Source: Myxococcales bacterium (GTDB lineage Bacteria > Myxococcota_A > UBA9160 > UBA4427). Taken from it: 64,000 nucleotides of DNA. The translations under genes were made by a program, and so were the position numbers. Below the pieces are notes generated by a model. The model saw only the letters and a list, made by a program, of their open reading frames with translations. It made no database searches and was not told the origin of the DNA. Where the stretch lies: the NCBI GenBank assembly GCA_012959805.1, contig DUCN01000062.1:216500-280499 (forward strand). The letters are read 5' to 3'. This document shows positions 44,379 to 54,600 of this stretch, in pieces. The stretch's first letter is position 1, and every line of letters begins with the position of its first letter.

Positions 44379-45151
44379 CGGGCGCGATCAGAGATCTCGG
44401 TACACGCTCGACGTCCCTGGTCGAAGGGTTGGGACGGATCAGCAATTTCGGTGGAGCGCTGGTCGCTTCGATGTTGAAGCCGCCTTCGCGTTTTGGATTT
44501 TTCGTTCGCGCTCTCTACGATGCTGGCGTTTTGTCGGTGGCTCTAGTCTGTTTGTCTGGATTCACGGTTGGAATGGTACTCGGGCTGCAACTCTATACGA
44601 CGCTAGCGAGATTTGGTGCCGAGGAGGGGCTGGGTGCGGTCGTTGGGCTTTCGCTGATTCGTGAATTGGGCCCGGTCTTGACGGGATTGTTGGTGACGGG
44701 GCGGGCTGGATCGGCGATGACGGCGGAAATCGGCGCGATGAAGGCAACCGAGCAGCTGGATGGTCTGCGTATGATGGCGATTGATCCAATCCATTTCGTC
44801 GCCATGCCCCGCGCGATCGCGTTGGCGATTTCGATGCCCTTGCTGAATGCACTTTTCATCACACTTTCGTTTGCGGGCGCGTATGCGGTCGGGGTGTCGC
44901 TTCAGGGTCTCGATGGTGGGGTCTATCTTTCAGGCCTAGAGAACGCAGTTCGCTTCGGAGAAGATGTTGGGCAGAGCCTCTTGAAGAGTTGCATCTTTGG
45001 AATTCTGCTCGGCTTGATCGCCACTTATAAGGGCCATACTTGCGCACCGGATTCAGCTGGGGTTGCGCGTGCAACAACATCGACGGTTGTGACGGCATCC
45101 GTATGCATTTTGATGGCCGACTACATGATCACTGCGCTCTGGGGTGTTTGA
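44375..45151 (+). CDS. mlaE: Phospholipid ABC transporter permease MlaE
   Basis: A 258-residue MlaE permease with about five membrane segments. Family marks include GFTVGMVLGLQLYTTLARFG, LIRELGPVLTGLLVTGRAGS, AMTAEIGAMKATEQLDGLRM and the late LKSCIFGILLGLIATYKGHT. It forms the inner-membrane channel with MlaF and MlaD and moves phospholipids between the outer and inner membranes. Start overlaps mlaF by ATGA. Sequence is complete. Confidence 0.95.
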   Translation: MTGAIRDLGTRSTSLVEGLGRISNFGGALVASMLKPPSRFGFFVRALYDAGVLSVALVCLSGFTVGMVLGLQLYTTLARFGAEEGLGAVVGLSLIRELGPVLTGLLVTGRAGSAMTAEIGAMKATEQLDGLRMMAIDPIHFVAMPRAIALAISMPLLNALFITLSFAGAYAVGVSLQGLDGGVYLSGLENAVRFGEDVGQSLLKSCIFGILLGLIATYKGHTCAPDSAGVARATTSTVVTASVCILMADYMITALWGV

Positions 45152-45216
45152 CGGGTCGGGCTGACCGAAATGCGGAATAGATGTAGTCGTGGGAATTAAC
45201 GTAGAAGGAGGAAAAC

Positions 45217-45672
45217 ATGCAGAGCCATCCGGCACGCGATCTTTTGGTCGGTCTCTTCGTTCTCGTCGGGCTGATCGCGCTCGGGTATCTGTCGCTTCAG
45301 GTGGGTGGTCTGGAGATCGCGGGAGCGGAGCGCATGGTTCTCCAAGCGACTTTCGACGATATCGGTGGCTTGTCCGTACGCGCCCCCGTTCGTATTGCGG
45401 GTGTAAGGGTCGGCCAGGTCGCTTCGATCAATCTCGATGAGGATCTCCGAGCCGAGGTCATGCTGGAAGTGAATTCTGGTTTGGATCTCTCGATTGATTC
45501 CTCTGCGGCGATCCGGACTTCAGGACTCCTGGGGGATCAGTTCATTTCCGTTGAGTTGGGTGCCGAGGACGCCGTCATGAAAGAGGGTGAGGAGTTCAGC
45601 TTTACCGAGAGCGCGCTGTCAATCGATAAACTGATTGGCCAATTCGTGCACAATGCCGGCGTATCGGATTAA
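45217..45672 (+). CDS. mlaD: MCE-domain protein MlaD
   Basis: A 151-residue MlaD: one N-terminal membrane helix (DLLVGLFVLVGLIALGYLSL) and a single MCE domain (DDIGGLSVRAPVRIAGVRVG, SSAAIRTSGLLGDQFISVEL). It forms the periplasmic hexameric ring that carries lipid between MlaC and MlaFE. AAGGAGGAAAAC precedes the ATG. 65 bases after mlaE. Confidence 0.95.
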   Translation: MQSHPARDLLVGLFVLVGLIALGYLSLQVGGLEIAGAERMVLQATFDDIGGLSVRAPVRIAGVRVGQVASINLDEDLRAEVMLEVNSGLDLSIDSSAAIRTSGLLGDQFISVELGAEDAVMKEGEEFSFTESALSIDKLIGQFVHNAGVSD

Positions 45673-45695
45673 GCGAATTAAACGGAGAGAGCGAA

Positions 45696-46532
45696 TTGAA
45701 GGCCCTTCGATCAGCGATTGTTTTGCTTGGAATCTGTTCGATCGGATTGGGTTGCGCGACGCCGGGTGCGCCTGGGCCTCCGGACCCAGATCCCTGGGAG
45801 CGGGTGAATCGAAAGATCTTCGCATTCAATGAGACTGTCGATGAGTACGCGCTTGAGCCGGCTGCCACGGCTTGGGATTTTGTGGTTCCCGAGATCGCGC
45901 AGACTGGCCTTTCCAATTTTTTCGAGAACCTGCGACTCCCAACTGTTTTCGTGAACGATCTCCTTCAGGGGAAGCCAGAAGCGGCGGCCTTTGATGTTGT
46001 TCGACTGCTTAGCAACTCGGTTTTTGGTCTAGGCGGTTTCATCGACGTAGCGACAGCGTTCAAAATTCCAGAGAGCGACGAAGATTTCGGGCAGACGCTG
46101 GGTGTTTGGGGCGTTCCCTCAGGTCCCTACCTGATGGTGCCGCTGCTCGGTCCTTATACGGTCCGCTCAGGCGCCGGGCAGGTGATCGAAGCGGCGGCCA
46201 CTTCGTATGCGTACTTTTCGCCGTTCTGGTTCGACGTGGCGAATCTCAACGGCGTCGAAACGTTTGGAGCATCCGTCGGGATGCGCGCGCTCGAACTCTT
46301 GAATCTGCGTGCGATCTATCTCGAAGAATTGGAGGCCAGCCGAAATGATGCCTTCGACTACTATGTCTTTATTCGAAATGCGTACCTGCAAAGTCGCCGG
46401 GCGAAGGTTTTTGATCATAAGGACCGACCGAGTCGAGCAGAGGACGATCTCTACTATTTTGAAGAAGAATTTGACGAAGATCTGGATGGCGAAATTTCGG
46501 ATGAGGACGAGGAAGATTTTGATGACTACTAA
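45696..46532 (+). CDS. mlaA: Outer-membrane lipid asymmetry lipoprotein MlaA (VacJ)
   Basis: A 278-residue MlaA/VacJ lipoprotein. Lipobox SIGLGCATPG, then DPWERVNRKIFAFNETVDEY, NFFENLRLPTVFVNDLLQGK, FGLGGFIDVATAF, DFGQTLGVWGVPSGPYLMVP and LGPYTVRSGAGQVIE are classic. The protein sits in the outer membrane and removes misplaced phospholipid. TTG 45696 follows GGAGAG. The last 40 residues are strikingly acidic (YYFEEEFDEDLDGEISDEDE and on), longer than in E. coli. The gene order FEDAC with MlaA inside the operon differs from E. coli, where mlaA is separate. Confidence 0.94.
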   Translation: MKALRSAIVLLGICSIGLGCATPGAPGPPDPDPWERVNRKIFAFNETVDEYALEPAATAWDFVVPEIAQTGLSNFFENLRLPTVFVNDLLQGKPEAAAFDVVRLLSNSVFGLGGFIDVATAFKIPESDEDFGQTLGVWGVPSGPYLMVPLLGPYTVRSGAGQVIEAAATSYAYFSPFWFDVANLNGVETFGASVGMRALELLNLRAIYLEELEASRNDAFDYYVFIRNAYLQSRRAKVFDHKDRPSRAEDDLYYFEEEFDEDLDGEISDEDEEDFDDY

Positions 46533-47190
46533 ACAAAGTCGGAAGTCGAATGCCGCGCGTACGGGGTATCGCTTGATTGTTGGATCATTCGTTCTGGTCT
46601 TCGTGGCCATCGGCGCGACTGCCACCGCGACATCGGCAGCCGAGGATCCCGATCTGGCCGTGGAACCACAGAAGGTCATAGAAGACGCGGCGGAACGGAT
46701 CATTGCGGTCTTGAACCAAAAAGATCAGCCGGCGGAGCAGCGCGTTCAAGACATCGAGAAGATCGCGTACGAAATCTTCGACTTCACGACCATGTCGAAA
46801 CTGGTCCTGGCAAGAAACTGGCGGAAGCTCTCGAAGGAACAAAAGGGAGAGTTCGTTCGTGAATTTAAGCGAAGTCTTGCAAGGACCTACGGAACTCGCC
46901 TTGATCGCTACGACCAGGAACAGGTCGAGTTCGTTGGCAGTCAGATCGAACCGCGCGGTGACGTATCTATCAAGACACGCATGGTTGGCGGGCAATACGG
47001 CGGAGCCGAACTTTCCTACCGACTTCGCAAACGCCAGGATCGCTGGAGAATCATCGATGTCGTGATTGAAGGCATAAGCCTCGTCTCGAACTACCGATCG
47101 CAGTTCTCGGAAATTCTCAATCGTGGTTCGATTGATGATCTCCTTGAGAAGCTTAGAGACAAGCAGTTCAAGGTCGTCGGCGACAAGTGA
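46522..47190 (+). CDS. mlaC: Periplasmic phospholipid carrier MlaC
   Basis: A 222-residue MlaC. Signal segment LIVGSFVLVFVAIGATATAT is followed by the MlaC core: IEKIAYEIFDFTTMSKLVLA, KLSKEQKGEFVREFKRSLA, TRMVGGQYGGAELSYRLRKR and WRIIDVVIEGISLVSNYRSQ. It shuttles phospholipid across the periplasm between MlaA and MlaFED. The start ATG 46522 lies inside the end of mlaA (11-base overlap) with GAGGAAG upstream, so translation is coupled. The frame itself is open far upstream, which is not coding. Confidence 0.93.
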   Translation: MTTKQSRKSNAARTGYRLIVGSFVLVFVAIGATATATSAAEDPDLAVEPQKVIEDAAERIIAVLNQKDQPAEQRVQDIEKIAYEIFDFTTMSKLVLARNWRKLSKEQKGEFVREFKRSLARTYGTRLDRYDQEQVEFVGSQIEPRGDVSIKTRMVGGQYGGAELSYRLRKRQDRWRIIDVVIEGISLVSNYRSQFSEILNRGSIDDLLEKLRDKQFKVVGDK

Positions 47191-47255
47191 GTACTAGACG
47201 AGGACAGCCCGTGAGTTCGGCTTGACGTGGCATGAGTACGCACTTTGCCCATGTA

Positions 47256-47438
47256 CTAGCGATCGCGTTTTTGGCGTTTGCGTCCAAATGTTGCGCGACT
47301 CATACCGAGGCGCCTCGCGGCAGCGCCCCCTTTCCCACCTTCGCGTTTGTGGGCTTCCCTGATTCGATCGGCTTCGGTCAAAGCGGACTCGCCAGGCCCC
47401 ATCTGGGCTAGCGGTGTAGGAGATGACCAATCCCGCAA
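47256..47438 (-). pseudogene. Fragment of a Fis-type (NtrC-family) regulator C-terminus
   Basis: The 60-codon minus-strand frame ends with ALTEADRIREAHKREGGKGG and AAARRLGMSRATFGRKRQKR, the Fis-type helix-turn-helix that closes NtrC-family sigma-54 activators. Nothing upstream encodes the AAA+ or receiver domains: the preceding bases belong to an opposite-strand transporter remnant. It is therefore a 3' fragment left by a deletion. Confidence 0.6.
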
Positions 47439-47753
47439 AGGTCATCGCCTTTCTGGACATCACGGGAGATTGGGATCCGAGGCTTGCCTTCGGGATGGGT
47501 TCGGCATTGCTGGTTTCGATGCTTGCCGTTCGATTCGACAAGCGTTCCTACGCGCCAAGAGTCGGATAGCCAACGATCGCTGCCTGTCATGCAGAAGTCG
47601 ATTCCCGTCTGGTGATCGGCGCCTGTTTGTTTGGGGCCAGCGATGGCGTCGCTGATTACTGTGTCGGGGCAGGTGGCGACCTTTGTCGTTTCGATGATGA
47701 GTGGCATGCTTCTCTTCAGCCTCATTGATTCGAGAGTTCTGAAGACGCAATAA
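47424..47753 (+). pseudogene. YeeE/YedE-family (DUF6691-like) transporter remnant
   Basis: ATG 47424 (after TAGGAG) starts NPAKVIAFLDITGDWDPRLA then FGMGSALLVSMLAVRFDK, the second half of a YeeE/YedE sulfur-compound transporter. The frame stops soon after; downstream pieces in other frames, SRLVIGACLFGASDGVADYC and GQVATFVVSMMSGMLLFSLI ending at TAA 47751, continue the same family in order. At least two frame changes separate them and the N-terminal half is absent. YeeE/YedE proteins import thiosulfate or related sulfur; the intact rhodanese gene 18 bases later was probably its operon partner. Confidence 0.65.
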
Positions 47754-47770
47754 CTGATGGAGGAAGAGAC

Positions 47771-48184
47771 ATGCAGAACTTTTATGGACGATCGATTCGG
47801 GGCGTTGCCGCGACGGCTCTATTAGGTCTGTCGGTGGCCGGAGTGGGCTGTGTATCAGCGGAAGACCAGGGAGTTGTCCGCGAAATTTCACAGCAGGCGC
47901 TCTTGTCCAATCCGCCCGAGGATGTGCTCATTCTCGATGTTCGGTCGCTCGGTGAATACACGGCCGGGCACGTTCCGAATGCGGTCAATATTCCGCATGA
48001 CGAGCTGGCATCGCGTCTTTCTGATCTCGATTCCGAGACGGACCGACCGATCGTGGTCTATTGCAAGAGTGGTCACCGAGCAGGCATGGCAGCGTCGTTG
48101 CTGCAGGACGCTGGATATGAAGATCTGCATCATCTGACCGGTGACATGAACGGTTGGATGGCCAAGGGATTGGCGACGGAATAG
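47771..48184 (+). CDS. Rhodanese-domain lipoprotein
   Basis: A 137-residue exported rhodanese. A signal helix ends in a lipobox (SVAGVGCVSA), and a single rhodanese domain follows: ILDVRSLGEYTAGHVPNAVN, then the active-site loop VVYCKSGHRAGMAASLL with the sulfur-accepting Cys, and LTGDMNGWMAKG. It transfers sulfane sulfur to thiols or cyanide. GGAGGAAGAG precedes the ATG. It follows a decayed YeeE/YedE gene, a common partner in sulfur handling. Confidence 0.9.
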   Translation: MQNFYGRSIRGVAATALLGLSVAGVGCVSAEDQGVVREISQQALLSNPPEDVLILDVRSLGEYTAGHVPNAVNIPHDELASRLSDLDSETDRPIVVYCKSGHRAGMAASLLQDAGYEDLHHLTGDMNGWMAKGLATE

Positions 48185-48379
48185 GGGGCGCGTGTTCCGC
48201 CCCACACAACTGTGTTGGCGCTGGGGCCGCCGTCGATTCGCAAAGGGCCGTGGCCGGGAACCACATAGGCTCCAGCGAAGAGCGATCGGCGCGATCCACT
48301 GGTACGGTTAAGTGGTTGGTGGCGATTGGCCGATAGGACACTTGATGGTGGAAATTCCCATTTTGGATCGGATGTATTC

Positions 48380-48784
48380 GTGAAGCGACGGTTCTGGCTG
48401 ATATTGACGGTGACGATCCTGTTTGGGATCGAAGTACCGGTATGCGCCATGGCCTGCCTCGACGCCTTCGATTCTTCGTCTGAAATTTCGTCGGCGGATT
48501 CATCCCACGAAGCGCCGAACATGCCTTGTCACGAATCGGAGAGCCGGAGCGCGCCGACCGATTCGGGCGAATCCCATGACGATTGTGGCTGTGATTTCAG
48601 CGTTGCTGGCTTGCTCTCTGATTCACCGGCTCTGGATGTGAATTCGAGCCATGAGTTGGGCACGTTCCGAACGCGTCTGCTTTCGCGATTGCCCATTCGA
48701 TATCGCGAGGTTGCGATCACGGAATTCGAGAACGAACTTCCGCCGCGCGATCTTCTGCTTCTGAAGTCGACCTTCCTGATCTGA
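48380..48784 (+). CDS. Secreted Cys/His/Met-containing protein upstream of metal pump
   Basis: A protein of about 134 residues, read from GTG 48380 (KRRFWLILTVTILFGIEVPV), with a signal-like N-terminus. The mature part is acidic and has clustered metal-liking residues: VCAMACLDAF, NMPCHESESR and ESHDDCGCDF, then a C-terminal RYREVAITEFENELPPRDLL. It lies 120 bases before cusC on the same strand. Small exported proteins at this place often assist metal efflux operons, so a periplasmic metal-binding role is inferred, not shown. Start is uncertain: the frame is open to 48326. Confidence 0.55.
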   Translation: MKRRFWLILTVTILFGIEVPVCAMACLDAFDSSSEISSADSSHEAPNMPCHESESRSAPTDSGESHDDCGCDFSVAGLLSDSPALDVNSSHELGTFRTRLLSRLPIRYREVAITEFENELPPRDLLLLKSTFLI

Positions 48785-48904
48785 TTTCCCAAATTGCCTG
48801 ACCCGTGTGACTGGCGAGGGACTCCATGTCCTTCGTCCTCTGCGAGGCGTTCCTGTTTCTTCTTTCGAGAATGAGCGGGAGGTTGGATTTGGAGAAATGT
48901 TTCG

Positions 48905-50227
48905 ATGAGTTTTGATCGAATTTCGAGCGCCCATTTAGGCACGCTCTGGTTGATTTTGATGGTTTGCGCGTCGGTCGCGTCGGGAGCCGAAAGTGACGAC
49001 GCTCTCGATCGCGAGGCGCTCGTTATTCCGGCGCCGCTCGGGCTCGACTGGTGTCTTGCGCGTGCGCGTTCGTCCAATCCGGGATTGGCACGCGCCATCG
49101 CTTATGCGGATGCCGCTCGTTATCGCATCGATTCATCCGGGACATTAGAAGACCCTCGCTTCGCTTACGAGGCGAGCAATATCCCGACGGGCGACTTCGA
49201 TTTCGGATCGACGCCACTTTCGGGTCATCAATTCGGGCTGCGTCAAAAGCTCCCGGTTCCCGGGCTTCTGGCGAATCGACGGACGGCCGCCCGGAGCGGC
49301 GCCACGTCGTCACGGCTACTCGTCGATGATGAGCAGGTCTGGGTCGAAGGCAAGGTCGAGGCGGCATGGGCAGAGTTGGGGTTCGCTCAGCAGGCGCGAA
49401 ACATCACGAATCGAAATATTAAACTCCTGCGTCAACTCGCCGAGACCGCCGAGGCGAGATACCGGGTTGGAAACGGATTGCAGCAAGACGTATTGCGGTC
49501 GCAGGTTGAACTCACGGCGCTGCTTCAAGAGCGACTGCGACGAGACGAAGCCATCTCTCTCGCCGAGGCCGACCTTATCGCGATTCTGGATCTACCCATC
49601 GAAACAGTCATCCCGCCGATCGCTGATCTTGAATTGATCAGCGAGCTGCCGGCTTTAGGGCCTCTTCTCTCGACCCTCGACGAGAGCAGTGCTCGGCTCC
49701 ATGCGGCGCGTTCGAAGATCGATGAGGCCAAGTCCCAGGTTCGCGTGGCCGAGCTCGAGGGATATCCGGATTTCGATTTCGGAGTCGGATATCGCGTGCG
49801 GAAGAGGGTTGCGGGCGACCCCGTCAGTGGAGACGATTTTGTCTCGGCGGGATTGACTCTGCGGCTGCCGATCAATCGCTCGAAATGGCGCGGTCGAGTT
49901 GCGGAGAAGAGGGCACTCGTCAGACGAGCGGAGGCCACGCTTCGAGTAGATCGTTCGATGCTCGAGTCGACAACCCGTCGTGCGCATGCGGAATTAGTTC
50001 GAGCCTCCGCGGAAGAAGCTTTGATGGAAACGGGTCTAGTTCCACAAGCCAGACAATCTCTCGCTTCGAGTCGGTCGGGCTACGAGGTCGGTCGGATCGA
50101 TTTTCTGAGTCTACTCGACAGTCAGGTTCGGCTTCTCGACGCCGAACTTCGTCTGGCGCGGGCTCGCGCTGATAAACGCCGCGCATTCGCCATGCTCGAA
50201 TCCGCGGCGGGGGAGAAACTACGATGA
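48905..50227 (+). CDS. cusC: Outer-membrane efflux channel (CusC/CzcC-like, TolC family)
   Basis: A 440-residue TolC-family outer-membrane protein with signal sequence (LWLILMVCASVASGA). The two TolC-type repeats are visible as long helical coiled segments, for example RNITNRNIKLLRQLAETAEA, YRVGNGLQQDVLRSQVELTA and the second-half GYEVGRIDFLSLLDSQVRLL. It is the exit duct of the RND pump encoded by the next two genes. GGAGAAA eight bases before ATG 48905; the stop overlaps cusB (ATGA). Confidence 0.9.
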   Translation: MSFDRISSAHLGTLWLILMVCASVASGAESDDALDREALVIPAPLGLDWCLARARSSNPGLARAIAYADAARYRIDSSGTLEDPRFAYEASNIPTGDFDFGSTPLSGHQFGLRQKLPVPGLLANRRTAARSGATSSRLLVDDEQVWVEGKVEAAWAELGFAQQARNITNRNIKLLRQLAETAEARYRVGNGLQQDVLRSQVELTALLQERLRRDEAISLAEADLIAILDLPIETVIPPIADLELISELPALGPLLSTLDESSARLHAARSKIDEAKSQVRVAELEGYPDFDFGVGYRVRKRVAGDPVSGDDFVSAGLTLRLPINRSKWRGRVAEKRALVRRAEATLRVDRSMLESTTRRAHAELVRASAEEALMETGLVPQARQSLASSRSGYEVGRIDFLSLLDSQVRLLDAELRLARARADKRRAFAMLESAAGEKLR

Positions 50228-51600
50228 GCCGTTATTCGACACTCTTTTTGGTACTGGCCATTCCTGTCGCCCTCTCTGCGGGTTGGTGGGGACGAGGAAT
50301 CTTTGGCGCGGCGGGCCATGCGGGCATGGAACGTTTGGCGGAGATGTCGGCCGCCGATGGACCCTGCCCGGACGGTGCGGAGGCGCTGTATTGGAAGGCG
50401 CCGATGGACCCGAATTATCTGCGCGACGAACCTGGGCTTTCTCCGATGGGGATGGCGTTGATTCCGGAATGTCCACGAGTGGGAGGCGATGGTGCCGCGG
50501 TCGAAGGCCAGGTCGTGATCGACTCGGCGACGATGCATAATATTGGCGTGCGAACGGTGAAGGTCGAAAGGCGGGATCTTACTCGTTCTGTTCGCGCAGT
50601 CGGGCGTGTTGCATTTGATGAACGTCGTGTAGTTCACGTGCATACGAAGGTGCAGGGTTGGGTCGAGAAATTACTCATCGATTTCGTCGGACAGAAGGTG
50701 AAGCGTGGGGAGCCGCTGCTCGAAATCTACTCTCCGGAGTTGGTCGCGACGCAGGAGGAGCTTCTATTGGCTGCGCGCTATCGCGAAGACACCTCGAAGA
50801 GTCCCTTCGACGATGTGCGCGACGGCGGCGACTCTCTTCTCGAAACGACCAAACGTCGACTGGCACTCTGGGATATTCCGAAACGTGATATTGAACGCCT
50901 GCTCACGACCGGGGAGGTGAAGCGCAGGCTGACTCTTTACGCTCCGGCGGGAGGCGTGGTCACGAAGCTCGGTGTGCGTTCGGGAATGGAGGTCAAGCCG
51001 AACTCGAATCTCTATACCATCGCAGATCTGTCTCGGGTCTGGGTTCTGGCGAATGTCTACGAGTACGAACTTCCATGGCTCGAAGTGGGACAGTCCGCGA
51101 GCATCGAACTCAGCTATCTGCCGACGGGGCCGCTGGCGGGGAAGCTGACCTACATCGCGCCCTTCCTGGATCCAAAGACGCGAACAGCCGAGGTCAGGGT
51201 CGAACTCGACAATTCTTCCATGATTCTCAAGCCCGAGATGTTTGGGAATATGATCATCGCGGGCTCGCCGCGTCCGAACGCCCTGGTGATTCCGACCGAG
51301 GCCGTGATTCGCTCAGGTCGGCGGATGATCACAGTCGTGTCCCTGGGTGATGGTCGTTTCGAGCCCCGGGAAGTCGAGTTGGGGCTGGATTCTGGAGACG
51401 GTTTCTTCGAAGTGCGATCGGGACTTGTTGAAGGGGACGAGATCGTCGTGTCGAGTCAGTTCTTGATTGACAGTGAAAGTAATCTTCAGGAAGCGCTGAA
51501 GAAACTTCTTGCCGGTGGACGGTCGACTCAGTCCGTAGAGTCCATGGAATTAGTGCCCACCGCATTGCCTCATTCAGCCCAATCGATGAAAGAGGAGTAG
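50224..51600 (+). CDS. cusB: Heavy-metal RND efflux periplasmic adaptor (CusB-like)
   Basis: A 458-residue membrane-fusion protein. An N-terminal anchor/signal helix is followed by a heavy-metal-binding segment (YWKAPMDPNYLRDEPGLSPM then GMALIPE, residues about 59-85) typical of CusB-type adaptors, then the lipoyl/barrel parts: VHTKVQGWVEKLLIDFVGQK, LYAPAGGVVTKLGVRSGMEV, VLANVYEYELPWLEVGQSAS and VIPTEAVIRSGRRMITVV. Met-rich heavy-metal segment suggests copper or silver. It links pump and channel and may hand metal to CusA. Overlaps cusC by ATGA. Confidence 0.93.
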   Translation: MSRYSTLFLVLAIPVALSAGWWGRGIFGAAGHAGMERLAEMSAADGPCPDGAEALYWKAPMDPNYLRDEPGLSPMGMALIPECPRVGGDGAAVEGQVVIDSATMHNIGVRTVKVERRDLTRSVRAVGRVAFDERRVVHVHTKVQGWVEKLLIDFVGQKVKRGEPLLEIYSPELVATQEELLLAARYREDTSKSPFDDVRDGGDSLLETTKRRLALWDIPKRDIERLLTTGEVKRRLTLYAPAGGVVTKLGVRSGMEVKPNSNLYTIADLSRVWVLANVYEYELPWLEVGQSASIELSYLPTGPLAGKLTYIAPFLDPKTRTAEVRVELDNSSMILKPEMFGNMIIAGSPRPNALVIPTEAVIRSGRRMITVVSLGDGRFEPREVELGLDSGDGFFEVRSGLVEGDEIVVSSQFLIDSESNLQEALKKLLAGGRSTQSVESMELVPTALPHSAQSMKEE

Positions 51601-51605
51601 GGGCG

Positions 51606-54600
51606 ATGCTCGAGAAAATCATCGTTGCTTCGGCACGCAATCCCTTTCTGATTGGAATCCTTGTTCTGGTCCTAATGGGTTGGGGTGGCTATGCGATATT
51701 GAATACGCCGCTCGATGCGATTCCCGATCTCTCGGATGTTCAAGTCATCGTGCTCACGGAAGTCCCGGGTCAGGCACCTCAGGTCGTCGAGGATCAGGTG
51801 ACCTACCCGCTCTCGACCGCAATGCTGGCCGTTCCCTTCGCCAAGGTCGTGCGGGGGGATTCCTTCTTCGGGCTTTCCTTCGTGTATGTGATCTTCGAGG
51901 ACGGGACGGATCTCTATTGGGCGAGAAGTCGCGTGCTCGAGGCCCTCAATTTTGTTTCGAATCGTCTGCCGGAGGGAATTACGCCGACAATTGGACCCGA
52001 CGCGACCGGCGTCGGATGGATCTATGAGTACGCACTCGTGGATCGAACCGGTCGACATGATCTGGCTGAGCTCCGGTCCATCCAGGATTGGCATCTACGT
52101 TATGAGCTGCAGGCGGTCGAAGGTATTTCAGAAGTCGCGAGCGTTGGCGGGCATGTTCGTCAGTACCAGGTTGAGGTCGATCCAAACCAACTCGCGGCCC
52201 ACGGGCTCTCGCTGGCAAACGTTCGTTATGCCATCAAGCGAAGCAACAGCGATATTGGCGGTCGCATCGTCGAGCAGGCGGAAACCGAGTTTATGGTCCG
52301 CAGCCGGGGTTATGTGCAGTCGACGGCCGACCTCGAAGAAATCGCCATCGGCGCAAACGCTTCGGGAACGCCCATCCTACTTCGTAACGTCGCCACGGTT
52401 TCTTTGGGTCCCGAACTTCGCCGCGGACTCACCGACCTAAATGGTGAAGGGGAAGCGGCCGCCGGAGTCGTGATCATGCGATCCGGCGAGAATGCCCTCG
52501 AGACCATTCGAGCAGTGAAGGCCAAACTCGCCACCCTGGCCAAGAGTCTTCCGGAAGGGGTCGAGATCGTCACCGTCTATGACCGCGCACCACTGATCGA
52601 GCGCGCGATCGACAATCTGCGCAGTAAATTGGTTCAGCAGGCGCTCATCGTTGCTGTGATCTGTTTCGTCTTTCTCGGACATTTCAGAAGCGCACTCGTC
52701 GCCGTGCTTCTCTTGCCTTTGGGGTTTCTCTTTGCGTTCATCTTGATGTTTCACCAGGGAATCAACGCCAACATTATGTCGCTCGGTGGAATCGCGATCG
52801 CGGTGGGAACGATGATCGACGCGGGCATCGTGATGGTCGAGAACGCCCATAAGCATCTCGAGCGAGAGCCGGCTCGTGCGGACGGCGGTCGTCCTCGACG
52901 TGAGATCTTGATCGAAGCGGCGGTCGAGGTCGGACCTTCGCTCTTCTTTTCATTGCTCATCATTACGATTTCGTTTCTGCCCATATTCGCCCTCGAAGGA
53001 CAGGCCGGGAGACTCTTCAAGCCTCTGGCATTCACCAAGACGTATGCGATGGCGGGTGCGGCTCTTCTCTCTCTGACGGTTGTTCCAGTTTTGATGATCG
53101 CGCTCGTGCGAGGAAAGATTCGGTCGGAGAATCGAAACCCGCTGAATCGATTCGTTTTGAGCGTGTACCGACCGATTCTGTCGGGGGCACTTCGGTTTCG
53201 ATACCTGGTTATCCTCCTTGGGTTAGGCCTCTTGGTCGCTAGCGCCTACCCGGTCACACGGACCGGCCAGGAGTTCATGCCGCCGCTTGATGAAGGCGAT
53301 CTCCTGTACATGCCAACGACGCTGCCAGGGCTTTCTATTACGAAGGCCCGAGAAATTCTGCAGCAGACGGATCGTATCATTGCGACCTTGCCAGAAGTCG
53401 AGCGGGTATTCGGCAAGGTGGGACGTGCGGAGACGGCTACGGATTCTGCACCACTTTCGATGTTGGAGACGACGATTACGCTGAAGCCTCGAGAACAATG
53501 GCGTTCTGGTATGACGACGCAGAAAATCATTCGAGAACTCGATGGGATGATCCAGTTTCCGGGACTGAGCAATGTCTGGACGATGCCGATCCGAACGCGA
53601 ATCGACATGCTCTCGACGGGAATCAAGACGCCGGTCGGCATCAAGGTCTCAGGTCCTGATCTATCGGTCCTCGAGATGCTAGGTCGACAGATTGAAGCCA
53701 CGCTTCGGGATGTCCCGGGTACCGCCAGCGTTTTCTCACAGCGTGTCATCGGCGGAAACTATCTCGACTTCAACATCGATCGAAAGCTCATCGCGCGCTA
53801 CGGGCTCACGATTGGCGACGTGCAGGATGTGATCCAGACGGCGATCGGTGGAGTTAATATCAGTCGGACCGTTGAGGGGCTCGAACGCTATCCGATCAAT
53901 CTTCGCTATAGCCGAGAACTGCGTGGCGACATTTCCGCCCTCAGGCGAGTGCTGGTCTCGACGCCGGGTGGTGCGACGGTTCCCCTTGAACAACTCGGGA
54001 CCCTGACCTTTGAAAAGGGTCCCCCGGCGATCAAGACGGAGAACGGACGACCGAACGCGCTGATCTTCATCGATCTGGAAGGCATCGATGTCGGGACCTA
54101 CGTGCGAAATGCACGCAAAGCAGTCGACGAGACGATCAGTCTACCGGCCGGTTATGGGCTGAAGTGGAGCGGCCAATACGAGTTCCTCGAACGGGCTTCT
54201 AAGCGGGTGGCCCTGATCGCGCCGATCACACTGGGCATTATTTTCGTGCTGCTCTATCTGAACTTCAGACGTCTTTCTGATGCGCTGTTGGTCATGTCGA
54301 CGATCCCCTTCGCGCTCGTCGGCGGTGTGTTCTTGGTCTGGATGCTCGACTACGACTTCAGCGTCGCCGTCTATGCGGGGTTCCTGGCATTGGCTGGCCT
54401 AACGGCGGAGACCGGCGTGATCATGTTGTTGTTCTTGAATCAAGCCCGGGACCGCGCAATAGAGGAAGGCCGATTGCAATCGATCCAGGATCTCTGGCGG
54501 GCGACGATCGAAGGCGCAACATTTCGGACGCGGCCCTTGTTGATGACCGTGGCTTCCGATGTGATCGGGCTCTTGCCGATCATGTGGGGTGCGGGAACGG

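Noticed and set aside
48130..48522. Minus-strand frame containing a PGHGP motif like metallo-beta-lactamase proteins
   Set aside because: The match is only one short block, overlaps the rhodanese and the next gene, and has no other zinc motif; treated as chance or an unassignable fossil.
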